Shown: positions 34,308 through 42,278 of the stretch, one piece after another
Position numbering within the stretch: the first letter of the stretch is position 1
Layout of the letters: each line of letters starts with the position of its first letter
From: Streptomyces minutiscleroticus
Lineage (GTDB): Bacteria > Actinomycetota > Actinomycetes > Streptomycetales > Streptomycetaceae
DNA length: 64,000 nucleotides
Reading direction: 5' to 3'
Assembly (NCBI RefSeq): GCF_014650875.1
Contig: NZ_BMVU01000042.1
Location: forward strand, 1 to 64,000
The notes under the pieces: generated by a model
Databases searched by the model: none
What the model was told of the DNA's origin: nothing
The model's input: only the letters and a program-made list of their open reading frames with translations
Translations under genes and position numbers: made by a program

Positions 34308-35909
34308 ATGAACCTGTCCGCCGTCGGCGGAGGCCGTCGGCCGGCCGGCCGGTGGGGGCGCGGTGTGGCCGCCGTGCTCGCGGGCGCCCTGCCGGTGCTC
34401 GCCTATCCGGCCCCGTCGCTGTGGTGGTTCGCGTACGTCGCCCTGGTGCCGTGGATCCTGCTGGCGCGCTCGGCGCCGACGGGCCGCCGGGCGGCGTACG
34501 ACGGCTGGCTCGGCGGGCTGGGGTTCATGCTCGCCGTGCACCACTGGCTGCTGCCGAGCCTGCACGTGTTCACCTTCGTGCTCGCGGCCCTGCTGGGCGC
34601 GTTGTGGGCGCCCTGGGCGTGGCTCGTGCACCGGTTCCTGGGCGGCGCTCCCTCACCCCGCCGGGCGGCGCTCGCGCTCGTCGTGCTGCCCTGCGGCTGG
34701 CTCGTGCCCGAACTCGTCCGGTCCTGGCAGGGGCTGGGCGGCCCGTGGGGTCTGCTCGGGTCGACGCAGTGGCAGGTGGCGCCCGCGCTGCGGCTGGCCT
34801 CGGTCGGCGGCGTGTGGCTGCTGAGCCTGCTGGTGGTGGCGGTGAACGTCGCGGTGGCGGCGCTCGTCGCGGAGCGCCGGGCGCGCGTGCCCGCGCTCGC
34901 CGCGCTCGTCGCCACCGCTGCCGCCGCCTCGGCGGCCTGGGCGTGGGCGCCGCGTCCGGACACCGGTGCCCGGGTGCGCGTCGCCGTGGTGCAGCCGGGC
35001 GTCGTCGACGGGGCCGGCGCCCCCGAGCGGCGCTTCGCCCGCGAGGAGGCGCTGACCCGGCGGCTGGCCGGGCAGGACGTGGACCTCGTCGTGTGGGGCG
35101 AGAGCAGCGTCGGGTACGACCTCGCCGACCGTCCCGACCTCGCCGGGCGGCTGGCCGCGCTCTCCCGCGAAGTGGGCGCCGACCTGCTGGTGAACGTGGA
35201 CGCGCGGCGCTCCGACCGGCCCGGGATCTACAAGAGTTCGGTGCTCGTGGGGCCGCGGGGGCCGACGGGCGACCGCTACGACAAGATGCGCCTCGTGCCG
35301 TTCGGCGAGTACGTGCCGGCCCGTTCGCTGCTGGGCTGGGCGACCTCCGTGGGCAAGGCCGCGGGCGAGGACCGGATGCGCGGCACCGGGCAGGTGCTGA
35401 TGGACGTCGGGCACGGGCTGCGGGTGGGCCCGATGGTCTGCTTCGAGTCGGCCTTCCCCGACATGAGCCGGCAGCTCGCGCGGGACGGCGCGGGGCTGCT
35501 GGTGGCGCAGTCGTCGACCTCGACGTTCCAGGGGAGCTGGGCGCCCGCGCAGCACGCGTCGCTGGCCGCGCTGCGGGCCGCCGAGACGGGCCGGCCGATG
35601 GTGCACGCGACGCTGACCGGGGTGTCCGTGGTGCACGGCCCGGACGGCGCGCGGATCGGCTCCCCGCTCGGCACCGACGCGAGCGCCTCGACGGTGTACG
35701 AGGTGCCGACGGCGGGCGGCACCACCCTGTACGCGCGCTTCGGCGACTGGGCCGTGCGCGCCGCGCTGCTGGTGCTCGCCGCCGTGGCCGCCGCCGGGAC
35801 CGTGCGGCGGCTGAGGGCGCGGGCGCGGCTCAGGCGGCAGGACGCCCGGTCACCGCGCGTACCACCCGTTCGCACAGTTCATGGGTCGCCAGTGCGTCCC
35901 GGGCGCTGA
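34308..35909 (+). CDS. lnt: Apolipoprotein N-acyltransferase
   Basis: Lnt adds the third acyl chain to the N-terminal cysteine of lipoproteins. This 533-aa protein has six or more N-terminal membrane helices and a nitrilase domain with the full catalytic triad: Glu265 (VVWGESS), Lys326 (DKMRLVPFGEY) and Cys378 (MVCFES). ATG 34308 has GGGAGGC upstream. Its last 80 bases overlap the 3' end of the convergent Gfo/Idh gene. The C-terminal tail after residue about 500 is Arg-rich and variable. Streptomyces genomes often carry more than one lnt. Confidence 0.93.
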   Translation: MNLSAVGGGRRPAGRWGRGVAAVLAGALPVLAYPAPSLWWFAYVALVPWILLARSAPTGRRAAYDGWLGGLGFMLAVHHWLLPSLHVFTFVLAALLGALWAPWAWLVHRFLGGAPSPRRAALALVVLPCGWLVPELVRSWQGLGGPWGLLGSTQWQVAPALRLASVGGVWLLSLLVVAVNVAVAALVAERRARVPALAALVATAAAASAAWAWAPRPDTGARVRVAVVQPGVVDGAGAPERRFAREEALTRRLAGQDVDLVVWGESSVGYDLADRPDLAGRLAALSREVGADLLVNVDARRSDRPGIYKSSVLVGPRGPTGDRYDKMRLVPFGEYVPARSLLGWATSVGKAAGEDRMRGTGQVLMDVGHGLRVGPMVCFESAFPDMSRQLARDGAGLLVAQSSTSTFQGSWAPAQHASLAALRAAETGRPMVHATLTGVSVVHGPDGARIGSPLGTDASASTVYEVPTAGGTTLYARFGDWAVRAALLVLAAVAAAGTVRRLRARARLRRQDARSPRVPPVRTVHGSPVRPGR

Positions 35910-36738
35910 GCACCTTCCCGGCGCGCACGGCGTCCAGGAAGGCGAGCACGGCCTGTTCGATGCCGCGCTGCCGGGCGACCGGGACCCAGTCGCCGCGCCG
36001 CCGCACGGTCGGCTGGCCCTTGTGGTCGACGATCTCCGAGAGGTTCACGACCTGCCGTTTGCGGTCCTGCCCGGAGACCTCCAGGATCTCCTCGGTGGAG
36101 CCGCTCATGCGGTTCATCACGCCGAGCGCCGTGAACCCGTCCCCGGCGAGCTGGAGGACGACGTGGTGCAGCAGCCCGTCCTCGACCCGGTACCGCACGC
36201 TCACGTCGTCGACGGGCCCCGGCACCAGGAACCGCAGCGTGTCCACGACGTGGATGAAGTCGTCGAGCACCAGCGTGCGGGGCACCTCGGGCAGGCCGAC
36301 GCGGTTCTTCTGCATCAGGATCAGCTCGCGCGGGTGGTCGGCGCACTGCGCGTAGCCGGGGGCGTGCCGCCGGTTGAAGCCGACCGCGAGGCTCACGTCG
36401 CGCTCCTCCGCGAGCCGGACGAGCCGCTCGGACTCGGCGAGTTCGTACGCGAGCGGCTTGTCGACGTAGGTCGGCACGCCCGCCTCCAGGAGCCGGGTGA
36501 CGATCTCGGGGTGCGCGGCGGTGGACGCGTGCACGAAGGCGGCGTCGAGGCCCTGGCCGAGCAGGTCGTCGAGGCCGGTGTGGCGCTGCCCCGCCGGGAG
36601 GTGCAGGCTCTCGGCGACCTCCGTCAGGGTCGCGGGCGTCCGCGTGTGCAGGTGCAGTTCGATCCCCGGCAGGGCGCCGAGCACCGGCAGGTACGCCTTG
36701 CGCGCGATGTCGCCGAGTCCGATGCAGCCGACCTTCAC
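35830..36738 (-). CDS. Gfo/Idh/MocA family oxidoreductase
   Basis: This 302-aa NAD(P)-dependent oxidoreductase has the Rossmann start KVGCIGLGDIARKAYLPVL and the family motif VDKPLA (the EKP equivalent with the catalytic lysine). AVGFNRRHAPGYAQ and the HVVDTLRFL segment carry the active-site histidine/aspartate region. Substrate is probably a sugar or inositol derivative but is unknown. GTG 36738 is chosen because GAGGAGA stands 6 bases upstream. Its 3' end overlaps lnt by 80 bases in the convergent direction. Confidence 0.9.
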   Translation of the reverse strand: MKVGCIGLGDIARKAYLPVLGALPGIELHLHTRTPATLTEVAESLHLPAGQRHTGLDDLLGQGLDAAFVHASTAAHPEIVTRLLEAGVPTYVDKPLAYELAESERLVRLAEERDVSLAVGFNRRHAPGYAQCADHPRELILMQKNRVGLPEVPRTLVLDDFIHVVDTLRFLVPGPVDDVSVRYRVEDGLLHHVVLQLAGDGFTALGVMNRMSGSTEEILEVSGQDRKRQVVNLSEIVDHKGQPTVRRRGDWVPVARQRGIEQAVLAFLDAVRAGKVLSARDALATHELCERVVRAVTGRPAA

Positions 36739-36890
36739 GAACGTCTCCTCTTCGGGGTGCCCGCGCACCCGGCGGGACCCGGCGCGCATCTCGTCGGAAG
36801 CATACGGCCGCGCCGGAGCCGTCACCCGTGCGGAGCACCTCCCCGCCTGTCGGCTCCCCCGGCCGGCGCGCGGCGAGCAGAGTGGCGCGG

Positions 36891-37385
36891 GTGCAGCGAA
36901 CCACGATCACCGCGACGCTCCTGACCGCCCTGGCCGCTCTGGCCGTCTCGGCCCTGTCCGGCTGTGCGACGGTCCGGAACCCGCCCCCGGGAGCCGCGCC
37001 GTCGGGGCAGCGCCCGCCGGCGTCGTCGCGTCCCGCGGTCAGGACCGAGCCGCAGATCGTGCAGGCCCCGGCGCGGGAGGCGCTGGAGCGCGTCGGCCCG
37101 TCCCGGAGCGCGGCCGGGAAGGCCCCGGCACCCCGCCGGTCCGCGGCGCCGCGCCGGGCGCCCGCGGCCCCGGCACCGGTCCCCGCCGCGACGACGGCAC
37201 CCGGGCGCGCGCGGCCCGCGGCTCCCGGGCCCGCGCACCGGCCCGGACCCCGTGCCGTTCCCCATCTCCCCGCGCAGGGCGCCTCGCCGGGGCGGGCGGA
37301 CGTGTGCGCGCTGGGCGGGAAGTACGGCGGCTGGAAGCCGGCCAGCCCGCAGGCGGTCATCTGCCGGAACGCGTACGGGCAGTGA
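36891..37385 (+). CDS. Small lipoprotein with C-terminal paired-cysteine domain
   Basis: This 164-aa protein starts with a lipoprotein signal (VQRTTITATLLTALAALAVS) and a lipobox LSGC with Cys25. The body is a Pro/Ala/Arg-rich spacer. The C-terminal 28 residues form a compact block ADVCALGGKYGGWKPASPQ with a second cysteine in VICRNAYGQ, probably disulfide-linked outside the cell. Similar tails occur in Streptomyces lipoproteins of unknown function. GTG 36891 places the signal at the N-terminus. It diverges from the oxidoreductase. Confidence 0.75.
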   Translation: MQRTTITATLLTALAALAVSALSGCATVRNPPPGAAPSGQRPPASSRPAVRTEPQIVQAPAREALERVGPSRSAAGKAPAPRRSAAPRRAPAAPAPVPAATTAPGRARPAAPGPAHRPGPRAVPHLPAQGASPGRADVCALGGKYGGWKPASPQAVICRNAYGQ

Positions 37386-37473
37386 GCCCGAAGGGCGTAG
37401 GGGCGTCGGACGGTGCAGGACGTGGGGCGCCGGACGGTGCAGGGCACGGAGGGCGGAGGACGGGCGCCTGCGC

Positions 37474-37523
37474 CGGTACGGAGCCGTGGTGCCGGTATCG
37501 GTACGGAGCCGTGGCGCCGGCGT
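37474..37523. repeat. 25-bp tandem duplication
   Basis: The unit cggtacggagccgtgg plus nine more bases occurs at 37474-37498 and 37499-37523 with few differences, in the gap between convergent genes. Related ggtgcaggac/ggtgcagggc repeats lie just to the left. Confidence 0.7.
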
Positions 37524-37570
37524 CGGCCGGTGCCGTCGTGTGCCCTGCCGCGCGCCGGTGGGGCCGCCGG

Positions 37571-38086
37571 TCAGGGGCGCCGCGGCGGGCCGAGTCTCTC
37601 CCCGCCGGGGCCCTCCTCGGCCAGCGTCCGCTCCAGGCGGCCGATGGCCTCCCGGACGCCGTTGCCGTAGTCGTCGTCGGCGAGTGTGTGCACCGCGCCG
37701 CGCGCCAGCCGCAGATGGCCGTGGGCGTCCTCGGCGCGGCCGAGCTTCGCGTAGTCCGCGGCGAGGTTGAGGTGCAGGGACGGGTAGAAGGCGCGCACCG
37801 CCGGCGACCGGTGGTGCTCCGCCGCCCGGTCGTCCGTCAGCTCCGCCGCCGCGGCCAGCGCCCGCAGGTCCCAGGCGAGCTCGTCGAAGGGGTCGTCCTG
37901 GGTGTCGGCCATGTAGTGCGCGAGGGTGCAGCGGTGCAGCGGGTCGCCGTTCTCCCCGATCTCCGCCCACAGCTCCAGGAAGCGGCTGCGGGCCTCCTCC
38001 CGGTCCCCGCCCCGGTGCAGCATGACGGCCTGCCCGATCCTGGTCATCATGGCGTCCGCCGCCGTCCGCTCCTGCCGCTCCGCCAC
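37571..38086 (-). CDS. Conserved protein with tetratricopeptide-like helices
   Basis: This 171-aa protein is almost all helical. LHRGGDREEARSRFLELWAEIGENGDPLHRCTLAHYMADTQDD and HLNLAADYAKLGRAEDAHGHLRLAR have TPR-like spacing (repeat units about 34 residues apart). Such proteins usually mediate protein contacts; this one is a Streptomyces hypothetical. GTG 38086 is the start of the first helix. No partner gene is adjacent. Confidence 0.75.
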   Translation of the reverse strand: MAERQERTAADAMMTRIGQAVMLHRGGDREEARSRFLELWAEIGENGDPLHRCTLAHYMADTQDDPFDELAWDLRALAAAAELTDDRAAEHHRSPAVRAFYPSLHLNLAADYAKLGRAEDAHGHLRLARGAVHTLADDDYGNGVREAIGRLERTLAEEGPGGERLGPPRRP

Positions 38087-38410
38087 CGCGCGTCCTCCGC
38101 ACTCGTCGATCGCCGCCGCCCGCGCACGCCGTGCCGCCCTGCCCGCACGCGTGCCCGGACCGGCAGGGACGGCACCGGTGTCCCTGCGCCGTCCCTGCCG
38201 GTGACGACGCTAGCCGCAGCCACCGACGATCACGGGCAGGCGGCTCCGGGGACACCGGAGGACCGCCGCCGGAGTGTCGGCTGCGACGGCTGCCGCGACC
38301 GCGGCTGCCGTCACGCCGGGCGGACCCGCCTCCCGGGGCCCGGCCGTGACCGGACGACGGCCCGGTCACGGACCCGCCTCCCACTTCCCGGGGCCGGGAG
38401 TCCGCCGGCC
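38087..38410. other. Gene-free stretch between ung and the TPR-like gene
   Basis: I see no gene. It holds two hairpins: 38344-38371 near the ung stop, and a perfect 14-bp stem (38160-38173 with 38188-38201). ggacccgcctccc is directly repeated near 38322 and 38371. The TPR-like gene promoter is not obvious. Confidence 0.55.
38344..38371 (-). terminator. Hairpin after ung
   Basis: ccgtgaccgg and ccggtcacgg form a perfect 10-bp stem with an 8-base loop, 40 bases past the ung stop on its strand. Confidence 0.6.
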
Positions 38411-39097
38411 TCACTTGCCGAGGTCGGGAATCCGCCAGTCGATCGGCTCGTGCCCCTGCCGGGCCACCGCCTCGTCGATCTGCGTGAAGGGCCGCGAGCC
38501 GAAGAACTTCTTCGCGGACAGCGGCGAGGGGTGCGCGCCCTTCACCACGGCGTGCCGGCTCTCGTCGATCAGGGGGAGCTTCTTCTGCGCGTAGTTGCCC
38601 CACAGCACGAAGACCGCCGGGTCGGGCCGGTCGGAGACCGCCCGGATCACCGCGTCGGTGAACTTCTCCCAGCCCTTGCCCTTGTGCGAGTTGGCCTCGC
38701 CCTCGCGGACGGTGAGCACCGCGTTGAGCAGCAGGACGCCCTGCTCGGCCCACGGCATCAGATAGCCGTTGTCCGGGACCGGGTGGCCGAGCTCCTCCTT
38801 CATCTCCTTGTAGATGTTGCGCAGGGAGGGCGGCGTGCGCACCCCGGGGCGGACCGAGAAGCACAGGCCGTGGCCCTGGCCCGCGCCGTGGTACGGGTCC
38901 TGGCCCAGGATCAGTACCTTGACCCGGTCGAACGGCGTCGCGTCGAGCGCGGCGAAGACCTCCTCGCGCGGCGGGTAGACGGGACCCTTCTCACGCTCCT
39001 GCTCCACGAACTCCGTGAGCTCCTTGAAGTAGGGCTTCTGCAGCTCCTCGCCCAGGACGCCGCGCCAGGACTCGGGCAGCATGGCGATGTCGGTCAC
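38411..39097 (-). CDS. ung: Uracil-DNA glycosylase
   Basis: Ung removes uracil from DNA as the first step of base excision repair. The 228-aa family-1 enzyme has the water-activating motif GQDPYHG (residues 65-71, Asp67) and the minor-groove loop HPSPLS (residues 189-194). The uracil-binding LLLNAVLTV also matches. GTG 39097 is selected for its GGAGGAAC ribosome binding site. It is a single gene in its own transcription unit, downstream of a terminator. Confidence 0.96.
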   Translation of the reverse strand: MTDIAMLPESWRGVLGEELQKPYFKELTEFVEQEREKGPVYPPREEVFAALDATPFDRVKVLILGQDPYHGAGQGHGLCFSVRPGVRTPPSLRNIYKEMKEELGHPVPDNGYLMPWAEQGVLLLNAVLTVREGEANSHKGKGWEKFTDAVIRAVSDRPDPAVFVLWGNYAQKKLPLIDESRHAVVKGAHPSPLSAKKFFGSRPFTQIDEAVARQGHEPIDWRIPDLGK

Positions 39098-39184
39098 GTC
39101 GGGTTCCTCCGGTGTGCAATCACGTACGAGAGCACAGAACCTACCGCCGCCCACCGACAATCGGGCCGGGCGGCCGGAACCGGT

Positions 39185-39222
39185 GGTGCCCCGTCCGGTC
39201 GGAACGGCCCGGACGGGGCACC
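39185..39222 (-). terminator. Terminator of the fabG/SDR operon
   Basis: The arms ggtgccccgtccgg (39185-39198) and ccggacggggcacc (39209-39222) match exactly, about 80 bases past the stop of the leftward SDR gene. Confidence 0.75.
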
Positions 39223-39298
39223 TGGCGTACGCACCGCTGCGGACCGCGGGCCACACGGGGCGGCGGTCCGAGCAGGACAGCGGGCCGCGGACCGCCGC

Positions 39299-40060
39299 TC
39301 AGGCCACGCCCGCGTTGAGGAAGAGGCCGCCGTCGACGACGAGCGTCTGACCGGTGATCCAGTCCGACTGCTCCGAGGTGAGGAACGCGGCGGCGCCCCC
39401 GATGTCGGACGGCGCGCCGAGCCGGCCGAGCGGGTAGCCCGCCGACGCCTCCGCCTCCCGCCCCTCGTACAGGGCCTGCGCGAACTTCGTCTTCACCACC
39501 GCCGGGGCGATCGCGTTGACCCGCGCCCCGGGCGCGAACTCGTGCGCCAGCTGCAGCGTCAGGTTGATCATCGCGGCCTTGCTGACGCCGTACGCGCCGA
39601 TGAACGGGGAGGCCGAGACGCCGGCGACGGAGGCGATGTTGACGATCGCGCCGCCGTTCTCCTTCTGCCAGGCGTGCCAGGTCTTCTGCGCGAAGCCGAG
39701 CGCCGAGACCACGTTGGTCTCGAACACCTTGCGCGCGACGTTCAGGTCGAGGTCGGCGATCGGCCCGAAGACCGGGTTCGTACCGGCGTTGTTGACCAGG
39801 AAGTCGACGCGGCCGAAGGCCTCCATGGTGCGCTCGACGGCGACGGCCTGGTGCTCCTCGTCGTGCGCCTTGCCGGCGACGCCGATGACGCGGTCGGAGC
39901 CGAGCGCCTCGACGGCCTCCTTCAGGGCGTCCTCGTTGCGGCCGGTGATGCAGACGCGGTCGCCGCGCGCGACGAAGGCCTCGGCGACGCCGTAGCCGAT
40001 GCCCCGGCTGGCGCCCGTGACCAGGGCGACCTTGCCGGAGAGCTCGGGAAGTGCGGTCAT
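39299..40060 (-). CDS. SDR family oxidoreductase (second gene of fabG-like operon)
   Basis: This 253-aa classical SDR has TGASRGIG (residues 15-22), LVNNAGTNPVFGPI, the serine in NIASV, YGVSK, and a WITGQTLVVDGG end. The NPVFGPI and HEFAPGARVNAIAP regions match actinobacterial reductases usually paired with a second SDR. It is 19 bases downstream of the fabG-like gene on the same strand, so they share the promoter at 40972-41000. Likely acts on 3-hydroxyacyl-CoA or a related substrate. Confidence 0.88.
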   Translation of the reverse strand: MTALPELSGKVALVTGASRGIGYGVAEAFVARGDRVCITGRNEDALKEAVEALGSDRVIGVAGKAHDEEHQAVAVERTMEAFGRVDFLVNNAGTNPVFGPIADLDLNVARKVFETNVVSALGFAQKTWHAWQKENGGAIVNIASVAGVSASPFIGAYGVSKAAMINLTLQLAHEFAPGARVNAIAPAVVKTKFAQALYEGREAEASAGYPLGRLGAPSDIGGAAAFLTSEQSDWITGQTLVVDGGLFLNAGVA

Positions 40061-40079
40061 GTTCGGTGTCTCCCGGCCC

Positions 40080-40841
40080 CTAGTCGAGCGGCCCGCCGGC
40101 CACGTACAGCACCTGACCGGAGACGAAGCCCGCGTCCTCGCCCGTGAAGAAGGCGATGGCGTTCGCGATGTCGTCGGGGCGGCCCACGCGCTGCACGGGG
40201 ATCTGGGTGGCGGCCGCGGCCTGGAACTCCTCGAAGTCCATGCCGACGCGCTCCGCGGTGGCGGCGGTCATGTCGGTGACGATGAAGCCGGGGGCGACGG
40301 CGTTGGCGGTCACGCCGAACTTGCCGAGCTCGATGGCGAGGGTCTTGGTGAAGCCCTGCAGGCCGGCCTTGGCGGCGGAGTAGTTGACCTGGCCGCGGTT
40401 GCCGAGCGCGGAGGACGAGGAGAGGTTGACGATCCGGCCGAACTTGGCGTCCACCATGTGCTTCTGGACGGCCCGCGACATCAGGAACGCGCCGCGCAGG
40501 TGCACGTTCATGACGGTGTCCCAGTCGGCGGCGCTCATCTTGAACAGCAGGTTGTCGCGGAGCACACCGGCGTTGTTCACCAGGATCGTCGGTGCGCCGA
40601 GCTCCTCGGCGACGCGTGCGACCGCGGCCGCGACCTGCTCCTCGTCGGAGACGTCGCAGCCGACCGCGAGGGCCCGGCCGCCCGCCGCGGTGATCTTCTC
40701 CACGGTCTCCTTGCACGCGGCCTCGTCGAGGTCGATCACCGCGACGGCGCGCCCCTCGGCTGCCAGTCGTACGGCGGTCGCGGCGCCGATGCCGCGCGCG
40801 GCGCCGGTCACGATCGCGACGCGCTGGTCAGTGGTGGACAT
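40080..40841 (-). CDS. fabG: 3-oxoacyl-ACP/acyl-CoA reductase (FabG-like)
   Basis: This 253-aa SDR has TGAARGIG, VNNAGVLRDNLLFKM, NLSSSSALGNRGQVNYSAAK with the Ser-Tyr-Lys triad, and AIELGKFGVTANAVAPGFIVTDM, typical of FabG and acetoacetyl-CoA reductases. It is not in a fab cluster, so it may serve polyketide or degradation pathways rather than primary fatty-acid synthesis. ATG 40841 has GAGGAGA upstream. A strong promoter and operator-like palindrome lie 100-160 bases upstream. Confidence 0.9.
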   Translation of the reverse strand: MSTTDQRVAIVTGAARGIGAATAVRLAAEGRAVAVIDLDEAACKETVEKITAAGGRALAVGCDVSDEEQVAAAVARVAEELGAPTILVNNAGVLRDNLLFKMSAADWDTVMNVHLRGAFLMSRAVQKHMVDAKFGRIVNLSSSSALGNRGQVNYSAAKAGLQGFTKTLAIELGKFGVTANAVAPGFIVTDMTAATAERVGMDFEEFQAAAATQIPVQRVGRPDDIANAIAFFTGEDAGFVSGQVLYVAGGPLD

Positions 40842-40941
40842 TGCTGGTTCTCCTCGCCCTTGGAAAGCCTGACGTGCACAACCGTGCGGGAGCCTCGGGA
40901 AGCCTCGTGTGCGGCTCGCGCGGCCACCCCTCCCACCGATG

Positions 40942-41000
40942 AGCGACCGCTTAGTACCTTCGGCACACGTGACGCTAGAAGCGATGGCACCCGGTGTCAA
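40942..41000 (-). promoter_or_regulatory. Consensus promoter plus operator for the fabG/SDR operon
   Basis: Read leftward, TTGACA (41000-40995), 17 bases and TAGCGT (40977-40972) form a near-ideal vegetative promoter. About 15-25 bases beyond the expected start lies AGCGACCGCT (40942-40951), a half-site palindrome with TTAGTA beside it, where a TetR-type repressor could block transcription. No regulator gene is adjacent. Confidence 0.65.
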
Positions 41001-41025
41001 CGGCGCATCGCCCGGCTGTGATCCA

Positions 41026-41472
41026 TTACCTCACCAGCACGTCCAGCAGCCGCTCCGCCTCGGCGACCGGGTCGACGGTCAGACCGGTGTGCACGGGGCC
41101 CGGCTGGACGACGGTGGACCGGGGTGCGACGAGCCAGCGGAAGCGCCGTCCGGCGTCGTCGCGCGCGGCCTGGCCCGCCGCCCGCCCTCCGGCGCACACA
41201 CGCTCGACGGCGCTCAGCGCGGCGCGTACGGCCGCCGCGTCCGCCGCCGGGTCGAGCGCCAGCAGTCTGCCCTCGTCCAGGTGGGTGCGCGCGGTGACGA
41301 GGGACCGGGCCCGGCAGTAGACCAGGACGCCGGCGTTGATGCACTCGCCGCGCTCGACGCGCGGCACGACGCGCAGCAGCGCGTACTCGTAGACGTCCTT
41401 CCCGCCCGCCGCGCCCGCCACGTTCGGGCCGCTCGCTCCGCCCGGTCCGCTCACCGCGTCCCACCCGCTCAC
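41026..41472 (-). CDS. DUF3037 protein paired with HipA-like kinase
   Basis: This 148-aa DUF3037 protein has the family core YEYALLRVVPRVERGECINAGVLVYC, with LDPAADAAAVRAALSAVERV and RFRWLVAPRSTVVQPGPVHTGL. The function is unknown. GTG 41472 overlaps the HipA-like stop by four bases (GTGA), so the two are coupled. This HipA-like/DUF3037 pair recurs in other bacteria, which points to a joint function. The N-terminal 20 residues are low complexity and variable. Confidence 0.85.
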   Translation of the reverse strand: MSGWDAVSGPGGASGPNVAGAAGGKDVYEYALLRVVPRVERGECINAGVLVYCRARSLVTARTHLDEGRLLALDPAADAAAVRAALSAVERVCAGGRAAGQAARDDAGRRFRWLVAPRSTVVQPGPVHTGLTVDPVAEAERLLDVLVR

Positions 41473-42227
41473 TTGCCTGCCTCCTGGATGCGCTCGTGGA
41501 TGAGGGCGGCGCGCGCGAGGAGCGGCTCCGCGTAGGCGCGCCGCAGCGCGTCCGGGGTGTCGAAGCCGGGTTCGTCCGCCAGCCACTCGTCGGGGACCTC
41601 GGCGGTGACCTCGGCCAGCAGGTCCTCGGTGACCAGCGGCGCCAGCTCCGCGGCCGCGGCGGCGACGTCCGGGCCGAAGGGCGCGAGGGCGTGGTCGGAG
41701 GCATCGTACGGGCGCTCGGCGAAGCGCTGCGCGCCGGGCCAGTTGTGGTGCCAGATCATCGTGGCGCCGTGGTCGATCAGCCACAACTCCCCGTCGCGGA
41801 CCAGCATGTTAGGGTTCCGCCACGATCGGTCGACGTTGTTGACCAGCGCGTCGAACCAGACGATCCGCCCGGCCTCCTCGGGGCCCACCCGGTGCGCGAG
41901 CGCGTCGAAGCCGAGCGCCCGGGGGAGGAAGTCCATCCCGAGGTTCGTCCCGCCGCTCGCCTTGAGCAGCTCCTGCACCTGCTCGTCGGGCTCGCCGAGC
42001 CCCAGGACGGGATCGAGCCCGACCGTCACCAGGCCGGGCACGCGCAGACCCAGGCGGCGGGCGAGTTCACCGCAGACGACCTCGGCGACGAGCGTCTTGC
42101 GGCCCTGTCCCGCGCCGGTGAACTTCATGACGTACGTCCGCAGGTCGTCCGCCTCGACGAGACCCGGCAGCGAGCCGCCCTCACGCAACGGCGTGATGTA
42201 GCGGGTCGCGATCACTTCCTTGAGCAT
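41469..42227 (-). CDS. HipA-family kinase-like protein
   Basis: This 252-aa protein resembles HipA kinases but is shorter and lacks the usual N-terminal subdomain. Kinase landmarks are present. The lysine is in YVMKFTGAGQG (Lys35), the catalytic loop is NVDRSWRNPN (Asp133, Asn140), and the DFG-like IDHGA has Asp152. It should bind ATP and could phosphorylate a protein or small molecule. HipA in E. coli inactivates glutamyl-tRNA synthetase. ATG 42227 follows TAGCCT (42239-42234) by 6 bases with no ribosome binding site, suggesting a leaderless mRNA. The partner DUF3037 gene is coupled downstream. Confidence 0.8.
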   Translation of the reverse strand: MLKEVIATRYITPLREGGSLPGLVEADDLRTYVMKFTGAGQGRKTLVAEVVCGELARRLGLRVPGLVTVGLDPVLGLGEPDEQVQELLKASGGTNLGMDFLPRALGFDALAHRVGPEEAGRIVWFDALVNNVDRSWRNPNMLVRDGELWLIDHGATMIWHHNWPGAQRFAERPYDASDHALAPFGPDVAAAAAELAPLVTEDLLAEVTAEVPDEWLADEPGFDTPDALRRAYAEPLLARAALIHERIQEAGK

Positions 42228-42278
42228 CGCCCCAGGCTACTGGGGCGGCCCCCCGCACCGGACCACGAGAGGATCACC

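Noticed and set aside
36497..40147. Open frame of more than 1200 codons on the plus strand
   Set aside because: It is antisense to the oxidoreductase, TPR-like, ung and SDR genes and Arg/Ala/Pro-rich; a GC-rich shadow frame.
41496..42278. Plus-strand N-terminal extension of the DPP-IV-like protein
   Set aside because: It overlaps the HipA-like gene antisense; ATG 42279 has a good ribosome binding site and begins the family sequence.
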